DNA of 10,000 nucleotides from Actinidia chinensis (GCA_009663005.1 CM018912.1:16014304-16024303); one strand, 5' to 3'. Positions 1 to 6,605 are shown, counted from the first letter of the stretch. A program made the numbers and translations. The notes: generated from the sequence alone by a model not told the origin.

Positions 1-514
1 TGTACGCCCAAATATCCGCTTTCCATCTTCCATACAAACGTGGGAAGTTAGAACAAACCCCAACGTTCCAGTCCCCCTTTCGAATTGTAAGGCAAGGGCG
101 TTCGAACACTACAATTCAAACTCTCGCAACTCCTCGCACTTTTCAAACTAGGACGCGAAGGGCATTCGAAACGTCTTAGCATTTTTCTTTCTTGGCGTTT
201 GGAGCCAAAATTCCTTCTTGGCCAGGCGTTCAAACTTCTGCACAAAATGCTCAAATTCTCAGATTTCTTACAGCATTCGAATGCTACTCTCCTTCTTCAC
301 TGGAGCGTTTCAAACCTGAGGGTAATTTTTGCCTCATAGCATTGTTTTTCTTTTTTTCTTTTTCTTCCGCTTTGTTGACTTTAACACCTGCACTAGAATC
401 AAATAACCACCACGGTAAATGACAATATCTGATAAAATTAAATAATTAGCTAGAATAGCCAATTATGTTAGTTAACTGGTATTTGAAAACTAACACTAAT
501 GCCGTCTAATCACA
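1..514 (-). repeat. Possible 3' LTR of a minus-strand retroelement (partial, runs off the left edge)
   Basis: On the minus strand a G-rich tract (516-526) is followed at about 514 by TGTGATTAG. This is the arrangement expected for a polypurine tract followed by the TG that opens a 3' LTR. The stretch has no credible coding region. Towards lower coordinates it holds a T/C-rich patch at about 344-370 and then a cluster of GCGTTCGAACGC-like palindromes. The other LTR end is outside the window and no matching 5' LTR could be aligned by eye, so the call rests on context only. It could instead be untranslated internal sequence of the same element. Confidence 0.35.
79..315. repeat. Cluster of decayed GCGTTCGAACGC-type palindromes
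   Basis: About eight copies or part-copies of one palindromic motif occur here, roughly 20-50 bp apart. They include GCGTTCGAAC at 98-107, GCATTCGAAAC near 162, GCGTTTGGAGCC near 195, GCGTTCAAAC near 226, GCATTCGAATGC at 273-284 and GCGTTTCAAAC near 305, with weaker AATTCAAAC and TTTTCAAAC forms near 112 and 140. Most differences are CG to TG or CA, as expected when methylated CpG deaminates. Better-preserved copies flank the DNA element in the middle of the window, which suggests the motif belongs to a related LTR family. Its function is unknown. Confidence 0.55.
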
Positions 515-515
515 A

Positions 516-531
516 CTCCCCAAACTACCTT
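516..531 (-). other. Possible polypurine tract next to a 3' LTR
   Basis: Read on the minus strand, this is AGTTTGGGGAG preceded by GACTCGCAAAAGGT. In many plant Athila/Tat-type elements a 'GGACTAGCAAAAG...AGTTTGGGG' string sits directly before the 3' LTR and supplies the plus-strand primer; that recollection is the main support. A TG dinucleotide follows within a few bases, as expected for an LTR start. It is a short motif, and the call would fail if no LTR border is found here by comparison with other copies. Confidence 0.4.
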
Positions 532-2229
532 TTGCGAGTCCCTACAAATTTAAACAAAGCAAAAGATAATATTTTCTTTCGTAGAGTTCGCGAATGTATT
601 GAGGCTTATGCTCATGCCTTTAAAACACCCCTAGGTTACCCCTAGTGGTACGAGTGGTGTCTCGGAGGGCGTTTCAGTGATGATACCCACAAATATCACA
701 TCATTGCAATTTTAATCAAAAATAAGTTAAACACAGCTCTCAACAAAAATACAATGCAAGCAATTCAAATCAACTCATATGGGCTAGCAATCCACCAAAC
801 TATCAAGTACAATATCAATGAGAGATTCAAGTGTGAAGTGGTAGAGTCCCGTATTCCACAAATTTCAACCATTACGCATCCTAGGGGTTACACAACCTTA
901 GCCTCGTTCAAAACCACAGGTCATACAACTCTCAAATAGAACACAAGTTCCTCTCAATGGATTGCTTCATTATATGAGTAAGTGTAAAAGTAACACAACG
1001 AGAGCACTCCAATTTCAAAAAAAAAATGCAAAAGTGTTAATTATAATCGACTTTGGCATAACTTCTCAAACTTCACGCAGGATGTCACCGTTAATGCACC
1101 AGTTGTGAGTTTTGACATAAAAGGTTTATATGAAAGCTTGATTTTGATGGCAACTTACTGATACTTAAGAAGGCATGATTAAAAGAGTAGTCCAAGAAAA
1201 TAGAGAGAATCAAGTGATATCGATCTCGACTATGCATTGATCACTACACATGCCATCCTTAATGAGCCTAGATTCAACTCTTTTTCTTTAACACTTTTAA
1301 CTTTTTCACACCTTTGATATTATTTTTTCTTTCGTCTACACCCATCAATCTACAGTCAACACGAATTTCAAAATTGTCCTTCTTTTTTCGAGATCGTATT
1401 ATATTATCAATTACCAAGAATTTGACAGATTTGGAAGACGTATGCTGATTGGGCCTCAAATTAACAGAATCCGTGGATAGGTGTAATTATTAAAAGGTGC
1501 CAACACTTCCAACTCATCACATGAATATGTGAACCAATTCGAGTGTATGAAGCTATGCAACAAATGATGTTAACAAATTTCCTTGAGTAATATAAAACTG
1601 CTCACAAAAAAATGATTCTTATTCTTTGGCTCTAACGCTCACAAGGGTTGTAAAATCTTCTCCACTTTACCGGGTGTAAAGTCACGTAGATTCGTAATAA
1701 TTTTATTACTACTTCGGAAAACACACTCGTGCACATGTATGTGATCCTCTCTCTCTAATTGTACAGACCATCGTATCAAGCATGCAACATTGATTTGACA
1801 TGATAACAGACAATAAGTAATCAAGTATGCAACATTGATTTGACATGAATAATCTGCTTAAAACATCATATTATGCAAATCACAATTGCTTCAACTATCT
1901 GTTGAATAAACAACTAATGATTCATAGGGTTCCCAAAAACTAAAAAAATTCTCAACACATCTACAATTAACGAAAGCCAATCATAAAACATGGATTCAAA
2001 GAGTCTCATGAACTTCAAGGGCGAGAAAACAAACCTTCTTCGCTGCTGATAATGACAAGTTTATTTTTTTAAGTTGCAAGCATGGCGAGAACAACTTCTA
2101 TCCTATCCTAAACAATTTAGCCAGACCATCAAAACAGCATCCCATCCAATTAAGTATTCAACTAACAATTAAACATTCACATGTAGCACTGATCAAAACA
2201 TAAAATATAGTAACATAAATCCAGAAATA
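532..2229. other. Gene-free AT-rich stretch, probably retroelement untranslated internal region
   Basis: I see no credible gene on either strand. Short open frames (for example 754-939 on plus and 1274-1459 or 1639-1824 on minus) are about 60 codons long, have no recognisable motifs and fit chance. The stretch lies between the possible polypurine tract at 516-531 and decayed coding remnants starting near 2230, so it probably corresponds to the long non-coding region that Athila-type elements carry before the 3' LTR. It holds a short direct repeat (1775-1848) and a small palindrome, TCACAT-GAAT-ATGTGA, at 1517-1532. Confidence 0.35.
1775..1848. repeat. Two-copy direct repeat, 29-bp unit, 45-bp period
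   Basis: A 29-bp unit beginning ATCAAGCATGCAACATTG at 1775-1803 is repeated at 1820-1848 with a single C-to-T difference (CATGC to TATGC). The two copies are separated by 16 bp that are not obviously repeated. The near identity contrasts with the heavy decay around it, so the duplication looks recent relative to the host element. It is most likely a local replication-slippage or break-repair duplication. Confidence 0.85.
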
Positions 2230-2700
2230 AAAAGAAAAAACAAATTCAATTAAATCTAATCCTCCTTGTCTCATCATCCTCTTCCTCCTTCATACGGATC
2301 AACATGCCCTTCATGTCTTGGAGCAATAACCGTGTATGTGACGACTATGGACTTCTCCTCCCAATGACGATAATCGTATTTCACTTCTTCTCTAAATTCA
2401 GAAATTTGCTTACTCATCTGTTTCTCAGATTAAGAATGCCTTCTTTTAGCTCTCCCATGCTCTAGATGATCCTCATGTGCCCTCTTTCCTCCCAATTTCC
2501 TCTTCTTCCTTGCCCTTAGGACGAGACAAAAGAAGCTCTATCAATGGGCCCCTCGGGCTCAATCATAATGAAATCTATAAGGGATATGGAACTCTGGCTT
2601 CTTGTGAATACACCGTCATAAATCTCGTGAATGAAAAGCACTGAACCATCTTGTTCGAAGCACTTATATGTGGCGCACAAAGATTAAAAACATGATACGA
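2230..2700 (-). pseudogene. Decayed reading frame, possibly the C-terminal part of a plant retroelement accessory protein
   Basis: Several minus-strand peptides in shifting frames look coding-like. One reads IEPEGPIDRASFVSS near 2530-2570. Further on come a very Glu/Lys-rich stretch and MSKQISEFREEVKYDYRHWE near 2360-2420, followed by an acidic tail with GGRG near 2280. A 'P.DRA/S' motif followed by a charged coiled-coil-like region and a Glu/Asp-rich tail resembles the 'putative plant transposon protein' found in Athila-like elements. That resemblance is from memory and weak. Stops and frameshifts interrupt it throughout, so no functional product is expected. It could also be unrelated AT-rich sequence. 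Confidence 0.3.
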
Positions 2701-3417
2701 GTATAAGTCAATGGTCTCCTAGCCTAATTGCCCATAACAAACCTAAAACTCTAGCAACATTCAGGGAGACCGTACATTTCAAGGAACAGGAGGGCAGGGA
2801 ATGACACAAAACAGACATAGACAAATACTGTCATGAGGCGTATCTTGTTACCCTGTACATCACCGTCCCATCATATCCCTCTGAAAGCATTCTTGTGAGA
2901 CTTACCGCTAAAGTAAGGCATTCCCGACATTAGAAATTGCAAACTCTATTTTTCTTTGGTCACTCTCAAAAAATTTCTAGCAAGTGTCGGGGGGTCCCCT
3001 TTAATTTCTTTCCCCGCACACAAAATACACCAATTTTCCTTTCCTTGTTAAGTCTCTGGTTCATGTTTGATGTTTGCCATGAACCCATGTGCACATGTTT
3101 AGAACCGATTCCGCCTTAATTTTGCCAGATTAGCCACCCCAGTGTAAAAGTTTTGAGACAAAAACTAATACTAGTGTTTTTTTTAGGCAACTAAAATAAG
3201 CTTCCTCTCAAGTTACTGAGCCCCGTTTCGAATCTTAGACCTTATTGAACAAGTTTTCTATTTTTTCCGTGATGGAAAAGAGAAACTCATAATCCACCCC
3301 TACCTTTCCTTTGGGACTTTGACCCTTTCTTTGGTACTCCAGTGTTCCATATACTAAATATTCAGTTACCCCCTAAATACAAAACCAAAGCAAAAAAATA
3401 CAAACACAAGTTACACA
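2701..3417. other. Gene-free stretch within the decayed left-hand element
   Basis: No reading frame here has recognisable domains. The plus-strand open frame at 2937-3119 is 60 codons long, has no motif, and opposes the inferred orientation of the element. The segment probably separates two eroded parts of one minus-strand accessory reading frame. Low-complexity patches (T8 at about 3178-3185 and A/T runs near 3390-3400 and 3455) are the only notable composition features. Confidence 0.3.
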
Positions 3418-3930
3418 CTATGCAATTAGGTGCAATGAAACTATAGTGCATACTTTTTTTTTACAACGGGGGTGTTTTACATGAGTCTCAATGAGAATAA
3501 GCATTGAATACAACACGAGTGTTGTCGTTAACATGGAAAAAAAATGGAGAAGGTTTTCGATAACAACGTTTGCTTTAATAAAGGTCTCCCAATCTTTAAT
3601 GGACGACATACATGACGAATACAACATCACCAATTCCCTCACCAATTAATTGATTCTTTTCATTAGGACAAATTCGTTGAACATGTGAAGGGCATAACTG
3701 TAAGGTATAAAACTCAATCCCAATTTCCTTGACCAATGGTCCCAACTCTCTATAATAGAGTGACGATGAGTTTTTTTTAAACAACATCACTTCACAAATC
3801 ATTAATTCTTTCATTAGGGCAATCACGAAACACTTGGAATGAACACACTTAGTCCGGGGTTGTTCATGAAATTTTAACCACGAGATTCCCTCATTCCTTT
3901 GGTTTAGCACCTTTAAAAAAGTCACAACCC
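3418..3930 (-). pseudogene. Unrecognised minus-strand open frames, probably a degenerate retroelement coding remnant
   Basis: The longest uninterrupted non-low-complexity frame in the left half is 3925-3596 on the minus strand (109 codons, starting MTFLKVLNQRNEGISWLKF), overlapped by a 75-codon frame at 3645-3418 in another register. I do not recognise a known domain. The peptide LGPLVKEIGIEFYTLQLCP followed by ICPNEKNQLIGEG is loosely reminiscent of the 'LV.EFY.NL ... IN.L' pattern of plant transposon accessory proteins, but this is only an impression. A diverged internal duplication (3621-3690 and 3781-3843) lies inside the frame. No conserved start context or promoter is evident. Real translation is unlikely. 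Confidence 0.3.
3621..3843. repeat. Diverged direct repeat, about 65-bp units at 3621-3690 and 3781-3843
   Basis: Both copies begin ACAACATCAC and continue through an ATTAATTxxTTCATTAGG core to a GAAxxxxTGAA-like end. They differ by several small indels and substitutions. Copy starts are 160 bp apart. On the minus strand both copies contain CCTAATGAA, which in matching registers reads CPNE followed by a similar peptide, although the two copies now lie in different frames. This suggests an old duplication within a coding segment. Confidence 0.55.
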
Positions 3931-4099
3931 ACTAATGGAAAAGGAAAATCATGATTGTGTGTGTATATGTTTAATTTATACACCTCCATAGAAACTTAAA
4001 AAACAAATTTTTGAAAACATAGGGTTTCTAAGATGAAATCCGAAAAATCTCAAAAAAGCAAAGCAAGGAAATTATGAATTTACCTTGATTTGAATCCAC

Positions 4100-4286
4100 C
4101 AAAATGATTGAACCTTTAACACTGAAGATTTTACCCTTCCAAAATAGCCCAAATTCTCTCTATATATATCTAGGATGTGTGCGTGTGTAAAAAAGGTAAC
4201 TAAAATAATGCGACTTTTATTTTAAAAAAACTATTTGCCCGGGGCTCGCGTCGTTCGAACGATATGAGGGGTGAGTCGAATGCTTC
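4100..4286 (-). repeat. LTR-like flank on the left side of the inverted-repeat element
   Basis: This flank carries CGTTCGAACG at 4252-4261 and a half-motif AGTCGAATGCTTC at 4273-4286 that directly abuts the DNA element. The same palindrome family occurs on the far side of the DNA element at 5986-6027, so the two flanks were probably one continuous LTR-like sequence before insertion. The candidate TATA box (4155-4169) lies within it. The exact LTR borders are not determined. Confidence 0.4.
4155..4169 (-). promoter_or_regulatory. Candidate TATA box of an LTR promoter
   Basis: The minus strand reads GATATATATAGAGAG, a good plant TATA-box form followed by a pyrimidine/purine-mixed leader. It lies about 85 bp downstream, in minus-strand orientation, of the GTTCGAAC motif at 4252-4261. 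In an LTR such a box would mark the U3/R junction. Because the DNA is AT-rich, a chance match is quite possible. Confidence 0.3.
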
Positions 4287-4462
4287 GGGGCTGTTTGGTA
4301 CAGTTTTTGTTTTTCTATTTTTTGGGTTTGTTTAATTTATGTTTGTTTTGTTTAAGTTGGTGTAAAACAAAAACTAAAAGTTTGTTGTGTTCACTTTTTT
4401 TAAAACTATTTAAAAACAAAAATATATTTGGTTTCACCCTTTTACACATTTAAAAAAAAAAA
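4287..4462. repeat. Left terminal inverted repeat arm
   Basis: An AT-rich arm starting GGGGCTGTTTGGTACAG and dominated by GTTT and TTTTTG runs. It pairs, with indels, with the reverse complement of about 5755-5970. The arm ends in an A-rich stretch, and the transition to the G-rich core is abrupt at about 4463. Confidence 0.65.
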
Positions 4463-4467
4463 TGTGT
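4444..4467. repeat. Small hairpin at the arm/core junction
   Basis: ACACATTT (4444-4451) and AAATGTGT (4460-4467) form a perfect 8-bp stem around an all-A 8-nt loop. It marks the exact boundary where the AT-rich left arm gives way to GTGGTGGAGG-type core sequence. It may be a relic of an inner inverted repeat, or chance. Confidence 0.6.
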
Positions 4468-5072
4468 GTGGTGGAGGGGGGGAGGTGGTGCTGTGGGGGG
4501 GGCGTGTGGGCGGTTGTGGGCTGGGGGGTGCGGGGAGAGGGGAAATGTCTAGGTGCGCGGAAGAGTGACGGAGGGGGATCGGCCCTAGGCTGGATTGGGG
4601 GAGGCGAGGGGGGCGGGAGGGAGGGGAGATGATTCATATCGGGTTCCTGGAGGAGGGAGGGAGATAGGGGGGGGAGGATTCGTATTTCGGGCGGGGCGTA
4701 GGCGGTAGGACGGAGGAGTTGTCGCGTGGGGGGGGAGACACCCTTCCTCAGGTTCCCGCCTTCCTTGGGGCAGAAGATGCCCCGCAGGGTGGTATCCCCA
4801 CCATGGGGAACGGAGCTTTGGAAGAGGAAGAATGTTGGGCCTTGGGTGGGCGGGGGGGGGAGGGAGGGGGGGGAGGAGGAGCGACGGCTCGGAGGGGTTC
4901 GTCCCAACCGGGGGGGGGGGAGGTCAGGATTTGGGGTGGGGAGGGGGTCGGGGGGGGTGGTGAGAAGGGGTGGAGAGGGGGATCCCTTCGCCCCCCCGTT
5001 GGGTGGGTGGGGGGGGGAGGTGGGAAGTTGAGCACGGAGGGGGGGAGGAGGAGGACCTTGCTATGGGGGGGG
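4463..5072. repeat. G-rich core, first part: G homopolymers with interspersed mixed sequence
   Basis: The plus strand carries repeated G runs of 5-11 nt (for example 4910-4920) separated by A, T or short C-containing breaks. Many groups of four G runs lie close enough to allow G-quadruplexes. A patch of seven Cs at about 4991-4997 precedes G-runs and could form a C/G hairpin. Long open frames exist on both strands (Gly/Arg/Glu-rich on plus, Pro/Ser-rich on minus), but they follow from the composition, which lacks stop codons, and are not genes. Confidence 0.8.
4738..4832. other. Mixed-composition island with competing hairpins inside the G-rich core
   Basis: About 95 bp with near-balanced G and C interrupt the core. 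GGGGCA (4767-4772) and TGCCCC (4778-4783) form a stem with a GAAGA loop. GGTGG (4788-4792) can pair with CCACC (4798-4802), while TCCCC (4795-4799) can instead pair with GGGGA (4805-4809), so two of the hairpins are mutually exclusive. The island may be a remnant of the element's original interior or a small captured host fragment. I do not recognise its source. Confidence 0.55.
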
Positions 5073-5290
5073 GGGGGGAAGAGGAGGAGGAGGAGGAGGG
5101 AGGAGGAGAGCTAGCGAGGGGGGGAGTGGGGAGTAGACTAGGGAGGAGGAGGAGGAAAGGAGAGGAGGGGGGTGGTGGGGAGGAGGAAGGGGAGGCTGGG
5201 GCATGGGGGGGAGGAGGAGGAGGGGGATTTCCCTGGGCGGGCGTGGGAGGGAGGAGGAGGAGGAGGAGGAGAAGCGCCTTACTGGGCGTA
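5065..5290. repeat. G-rich core, second part: 14-nt G run and GGA-triplet tract
   Basis: This part opens with 14 consecutive Gs (5065-5078), the longest homopolymer in the window. It continues as GAGGAGGAGG-type purine sequence with interspersed GGGG runs, including a clean GGA tract at about 5249-5271. Nearly all plus-strand bases are purines, so H-DNA triplex or quadruplex formation is plausible. The composition fits expansion of a GGA microsatellite. Confidence 0.8.
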
Positions 5291-5745
5291 GTGGGTGGAG
5301 GAGGAGGTTCGGAGGTGGGGGTGGCGGTGTGATGGTTATGGTGGAGGAGGAGGCGGGTGGAGGTGGGGGAGGGGTGATGATGAGGAGGTGGCGGGGGTGG
5401 GTGGTGGTGGTGGAGGATGGCGGCGGGCGGTTGGCAAGAGGTGGCGGGTTGAGGAGGAGAAGGAGAGGCGGCGGTGGAGGTGGTGGAGAAGGAGGTGGTG
5501 CGGTGGCGGAGGAAGGTGGCGAAGGTGGAGGTTGTGGAGGGGAGGAGGAGGAGGGGAGGTGGAGGAGGGATAGTGAGGGGGAGGAGGAGGGGGATGTGGA
5601 GGAGGCGGAGGAGGTGGCCGGAGTGATGATGATGGGGTGGTGGTGGTGGTTGATGGAGGTGATGGCGGGTGGGGGTGATGAGGTGTGGTGGGAGGAGATG
5701 GCGGTGGTGGTGAGGGAGGCGGTGGAGGAGGTGGGTGGTTTTGGT
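5291..5745. repeat. G-rich core, third part: degenerate GGT/GGA/GGC triplet repeat
   Basis: About 455 bp with strong three-base periodicity: G at two positions of nearly every triplet and T, A or sometimes C at the third (for example the GGT tract at 5403-5412 and another at 5639-5651). It ends abruptly at GGTGGTTGAAAAAA. A 182-codon plus-strand open frame (5203-5751) runs through it and would give only a Gly/Glu/Val/Arg/Met/Trp polymer. This is best read as an eroded trinucleotide satellite rather than a glycine-rich protein gene. Confidence 0.8.
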
Positions 5746-5754
5746 GGTTGAAAA

Positions 5755-5970
5755 AATTTGGATTTAAAAAAGTTTGTTAAATCACTTTTCTTTCAACCAA
5801 AAACAAAAACAACTTTTTCTTATTTCACTATTTTAAAAAATAAAGTGAATAACTGTTTTAGCATTTGTTTTCATTTATTTTTTGCACACACCAAGTTTTC
5901 TGTTTCCATTAATAAATTAAACAAAACAAAAACAGAAAAAAACAAAATTAAACAGTTACCAAACATCACC
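5755..5970. repeat. Right terminal inverted repeat arm
   Basis: An AT-rich arm ending AACAGTTACCAAACATCACC at 5951-5970. Read in reverse complement it starts GGTGATGTTTGGTAACTG and runs through TTTTTGTTTTGTTTAATTTA, matching the left arm with small gaps. An 85-codon Lys/Phe/Asn-rich open frame within it (5758-6015) runs out past the element end and is not a gene. Confidence 0.65.
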
Positions 5971-6146
5971 TTAGTTATTTTGTTAGCGTTCGAACGCCTG
6001 AATAACTTTCAGTAGGTGTTCGAACGCTTAGTGCATTTAGTATGTTTTATTTTTATTTATTTATTTATTTTGTTTAATTTAAATTATCCTAAAACTAAAT
6101 TATCTAAATAAAAAATATAAAACTCACCAACCTACGAATACTCACC
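5971..6146 (-). repeat. LTR-like flank on the right side of the inverted-repeat element
   Basis: It contains a perfect 12-bp palindrome GCGTTCGAACGC at 5986-5997 and GTGTTCGAACGC at 6016-6027, the same motif family as in the left flank and in 79-315. On the minus strand, CTAGTTGGGG followed by TGAGTATTCG (about 6141-6156) resembles a polypurine tract followed by an LTR start, and lies about 115-125 bp after the end of the integrase frame. This would make it the 3' LTR of the pol-bearing element, interrupted by the DNA element. The opposite LTR is outside the window, so this is inference. Confidence 0.4.
6046..6073. repeat. TTTA microsatellite
   Basis: A short run of TTTTA/TTTA units (tttatttttatttatttatttatttt in part), followed by further AT-only sequence to about 6087. 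It lies in the LTR-like flank and is a typical AT-rich slippage tract. Confidence 0.75.
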
Positions 6147-6268
6147 CCAACTAGAGACAAGCATTCTACGAAATGGGAAGAAACCAAATAAAAAATCAAC
6201 GCTTTAAATAAATAGACTTAAACTAAAGACATCTCTGTATAACAAAACGAAAGGCACATTCTTTGCAA

Positions 6269-6605
6269 TTATCGAAATTGCAGTGGATCGTGGTAGATAC
6301 CACAAACCTCAAAACCTCTCTTGTTCCAACTCCCAGCTAGGGGCTTTAAATGATGCCCATTAACTAACACATTTCCATTCCTCAGATTAGGTATTTCACT
6401 CGCCCCATGAAGATGAAATAACATGCACCACAAAGGTCCAGACCATCGACTTTGAAGTTTTCTCGGAAACAAATGCAATGGGGAGTTTACACACTCCCCT
6501 TTGACCAAATTGAATGGATTGCGCAAATAATTGATAAGCACAGATTTCAGCCTTAGGCTTTGAAGAGTCTTGGTTTTCGTATGCATCATTCCGTATTCCT
6601 CTCAC
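6269..6605 (-). pseudogene. pol: Integrase C-terminal domain remnant (Ty3/gypsy)
   Basis: The clearest uninterrupted frame of the pol remnant, 6589-6269. It reads LFPRKLQSRWSGP (about 6435-6475), followed by NGNVLVNGHHLKPLAGSW (about 6330-6380). In plant Athila-type integrases this corresponds to the C-terminal SH3-like module with the 'L.PGKL.SRW.GPF' signature and the 'VNG.RLKPY' strand that follow the catalytic core and help bind DNA. The frame ends at a TAA at 6269-6271, a plausible native end of the polyprotein. The junction with the catalytic core upstream is out of frame. The peptide FEHKAYWAIRQFNM at about 6649-6690 lies just before it in a different frame. Confidence 0.75.

Larger units (their letters stand above)
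4287..5970. mobile_element. DNA element with long terminal inverted repeats and a G-rich core (non-autonomous)
   Basis: The left end GGGGCTGTTTGGTA (4287-4300) and the reverse complement of the right end, GGTGATGTTTGGTA (5957-5970), match at 12 of 14 positions. Similarity continues inwards with gaps: both arms read GTTTTTGTTTT..., then TTTGTTTAATTTAT, and further in TTCACTTT...TTTTAAAA and TTTGGTT. The arms are about 175 and 215 bp and surround about 1.28 kb of G-rich DNA. The element encodes no transposase. TGTTTGGTA ends are common in plant PIF/Harbinger- and hAT-like elements. The flanking trinucleotides are TTC (4284-4286) and TTA (5971-5973), so a TTA target duplication is suggested but not exact, and no 8-bp duplication is seen. 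The superfamily is unassigned. Confidence 0.7.

Noticed and set aside
79..315. CRISPR-like array of repeated palindromes
   Set aside because: The repeats are short, variable and unevenly spaced, there are no constant spacers, and the context is a plant retroelement.
48..422. Short open frames of 68 and 76 codons on opposite strands
   Set aside because: They overlap in a palindrome-rich LTR-like region, have no motifs and lengths expected by chance.
3511..3524. Palindrome CAACACGAGTGTTG
   Set aside because: An isolated 14-bp palindrome in AT-rich DNA with no partner or context; probably chance.
3951..3969. GT/AT microsatellite (also 4176-4188)
   Set aside because: These runs are too short and interrupted to merit their own feature.
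4085..4100. tRNA 3'-end-like string GATTTGAATCCACCA, possible primer-binding site or tRNA
   Set aside because: A T-loop-like sequence abuts ACCA with no acceptor stem, no matching A box or cloverleaf is visible, and no LTR end can be fixed beside it.
4434..5035. Pro/Ser-rich minus-strand open frames resembling extensin-like proteins
   Set aside because: These are the complementary reading of the G-rich core. They contain no SPPPP repeat register or signal peptide and run into the AT-rich arm.
4719..5332. Gly/Arg/Glu-rich plus-strand frames of 92-131 codons
   Set aside because: Three overlapping frames on one strand are open at once because of G-rich composition, so none is a credible gene.
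5203..5751. 182-codon plus-strand open frame, Gly/Glu/Val-rich
   Set aside because: It follows from GGN-triplet composition that lacks stop codons. It lies inside a repeat core, several overlapping frames are equally open, and no motif or signal peptide is seen.
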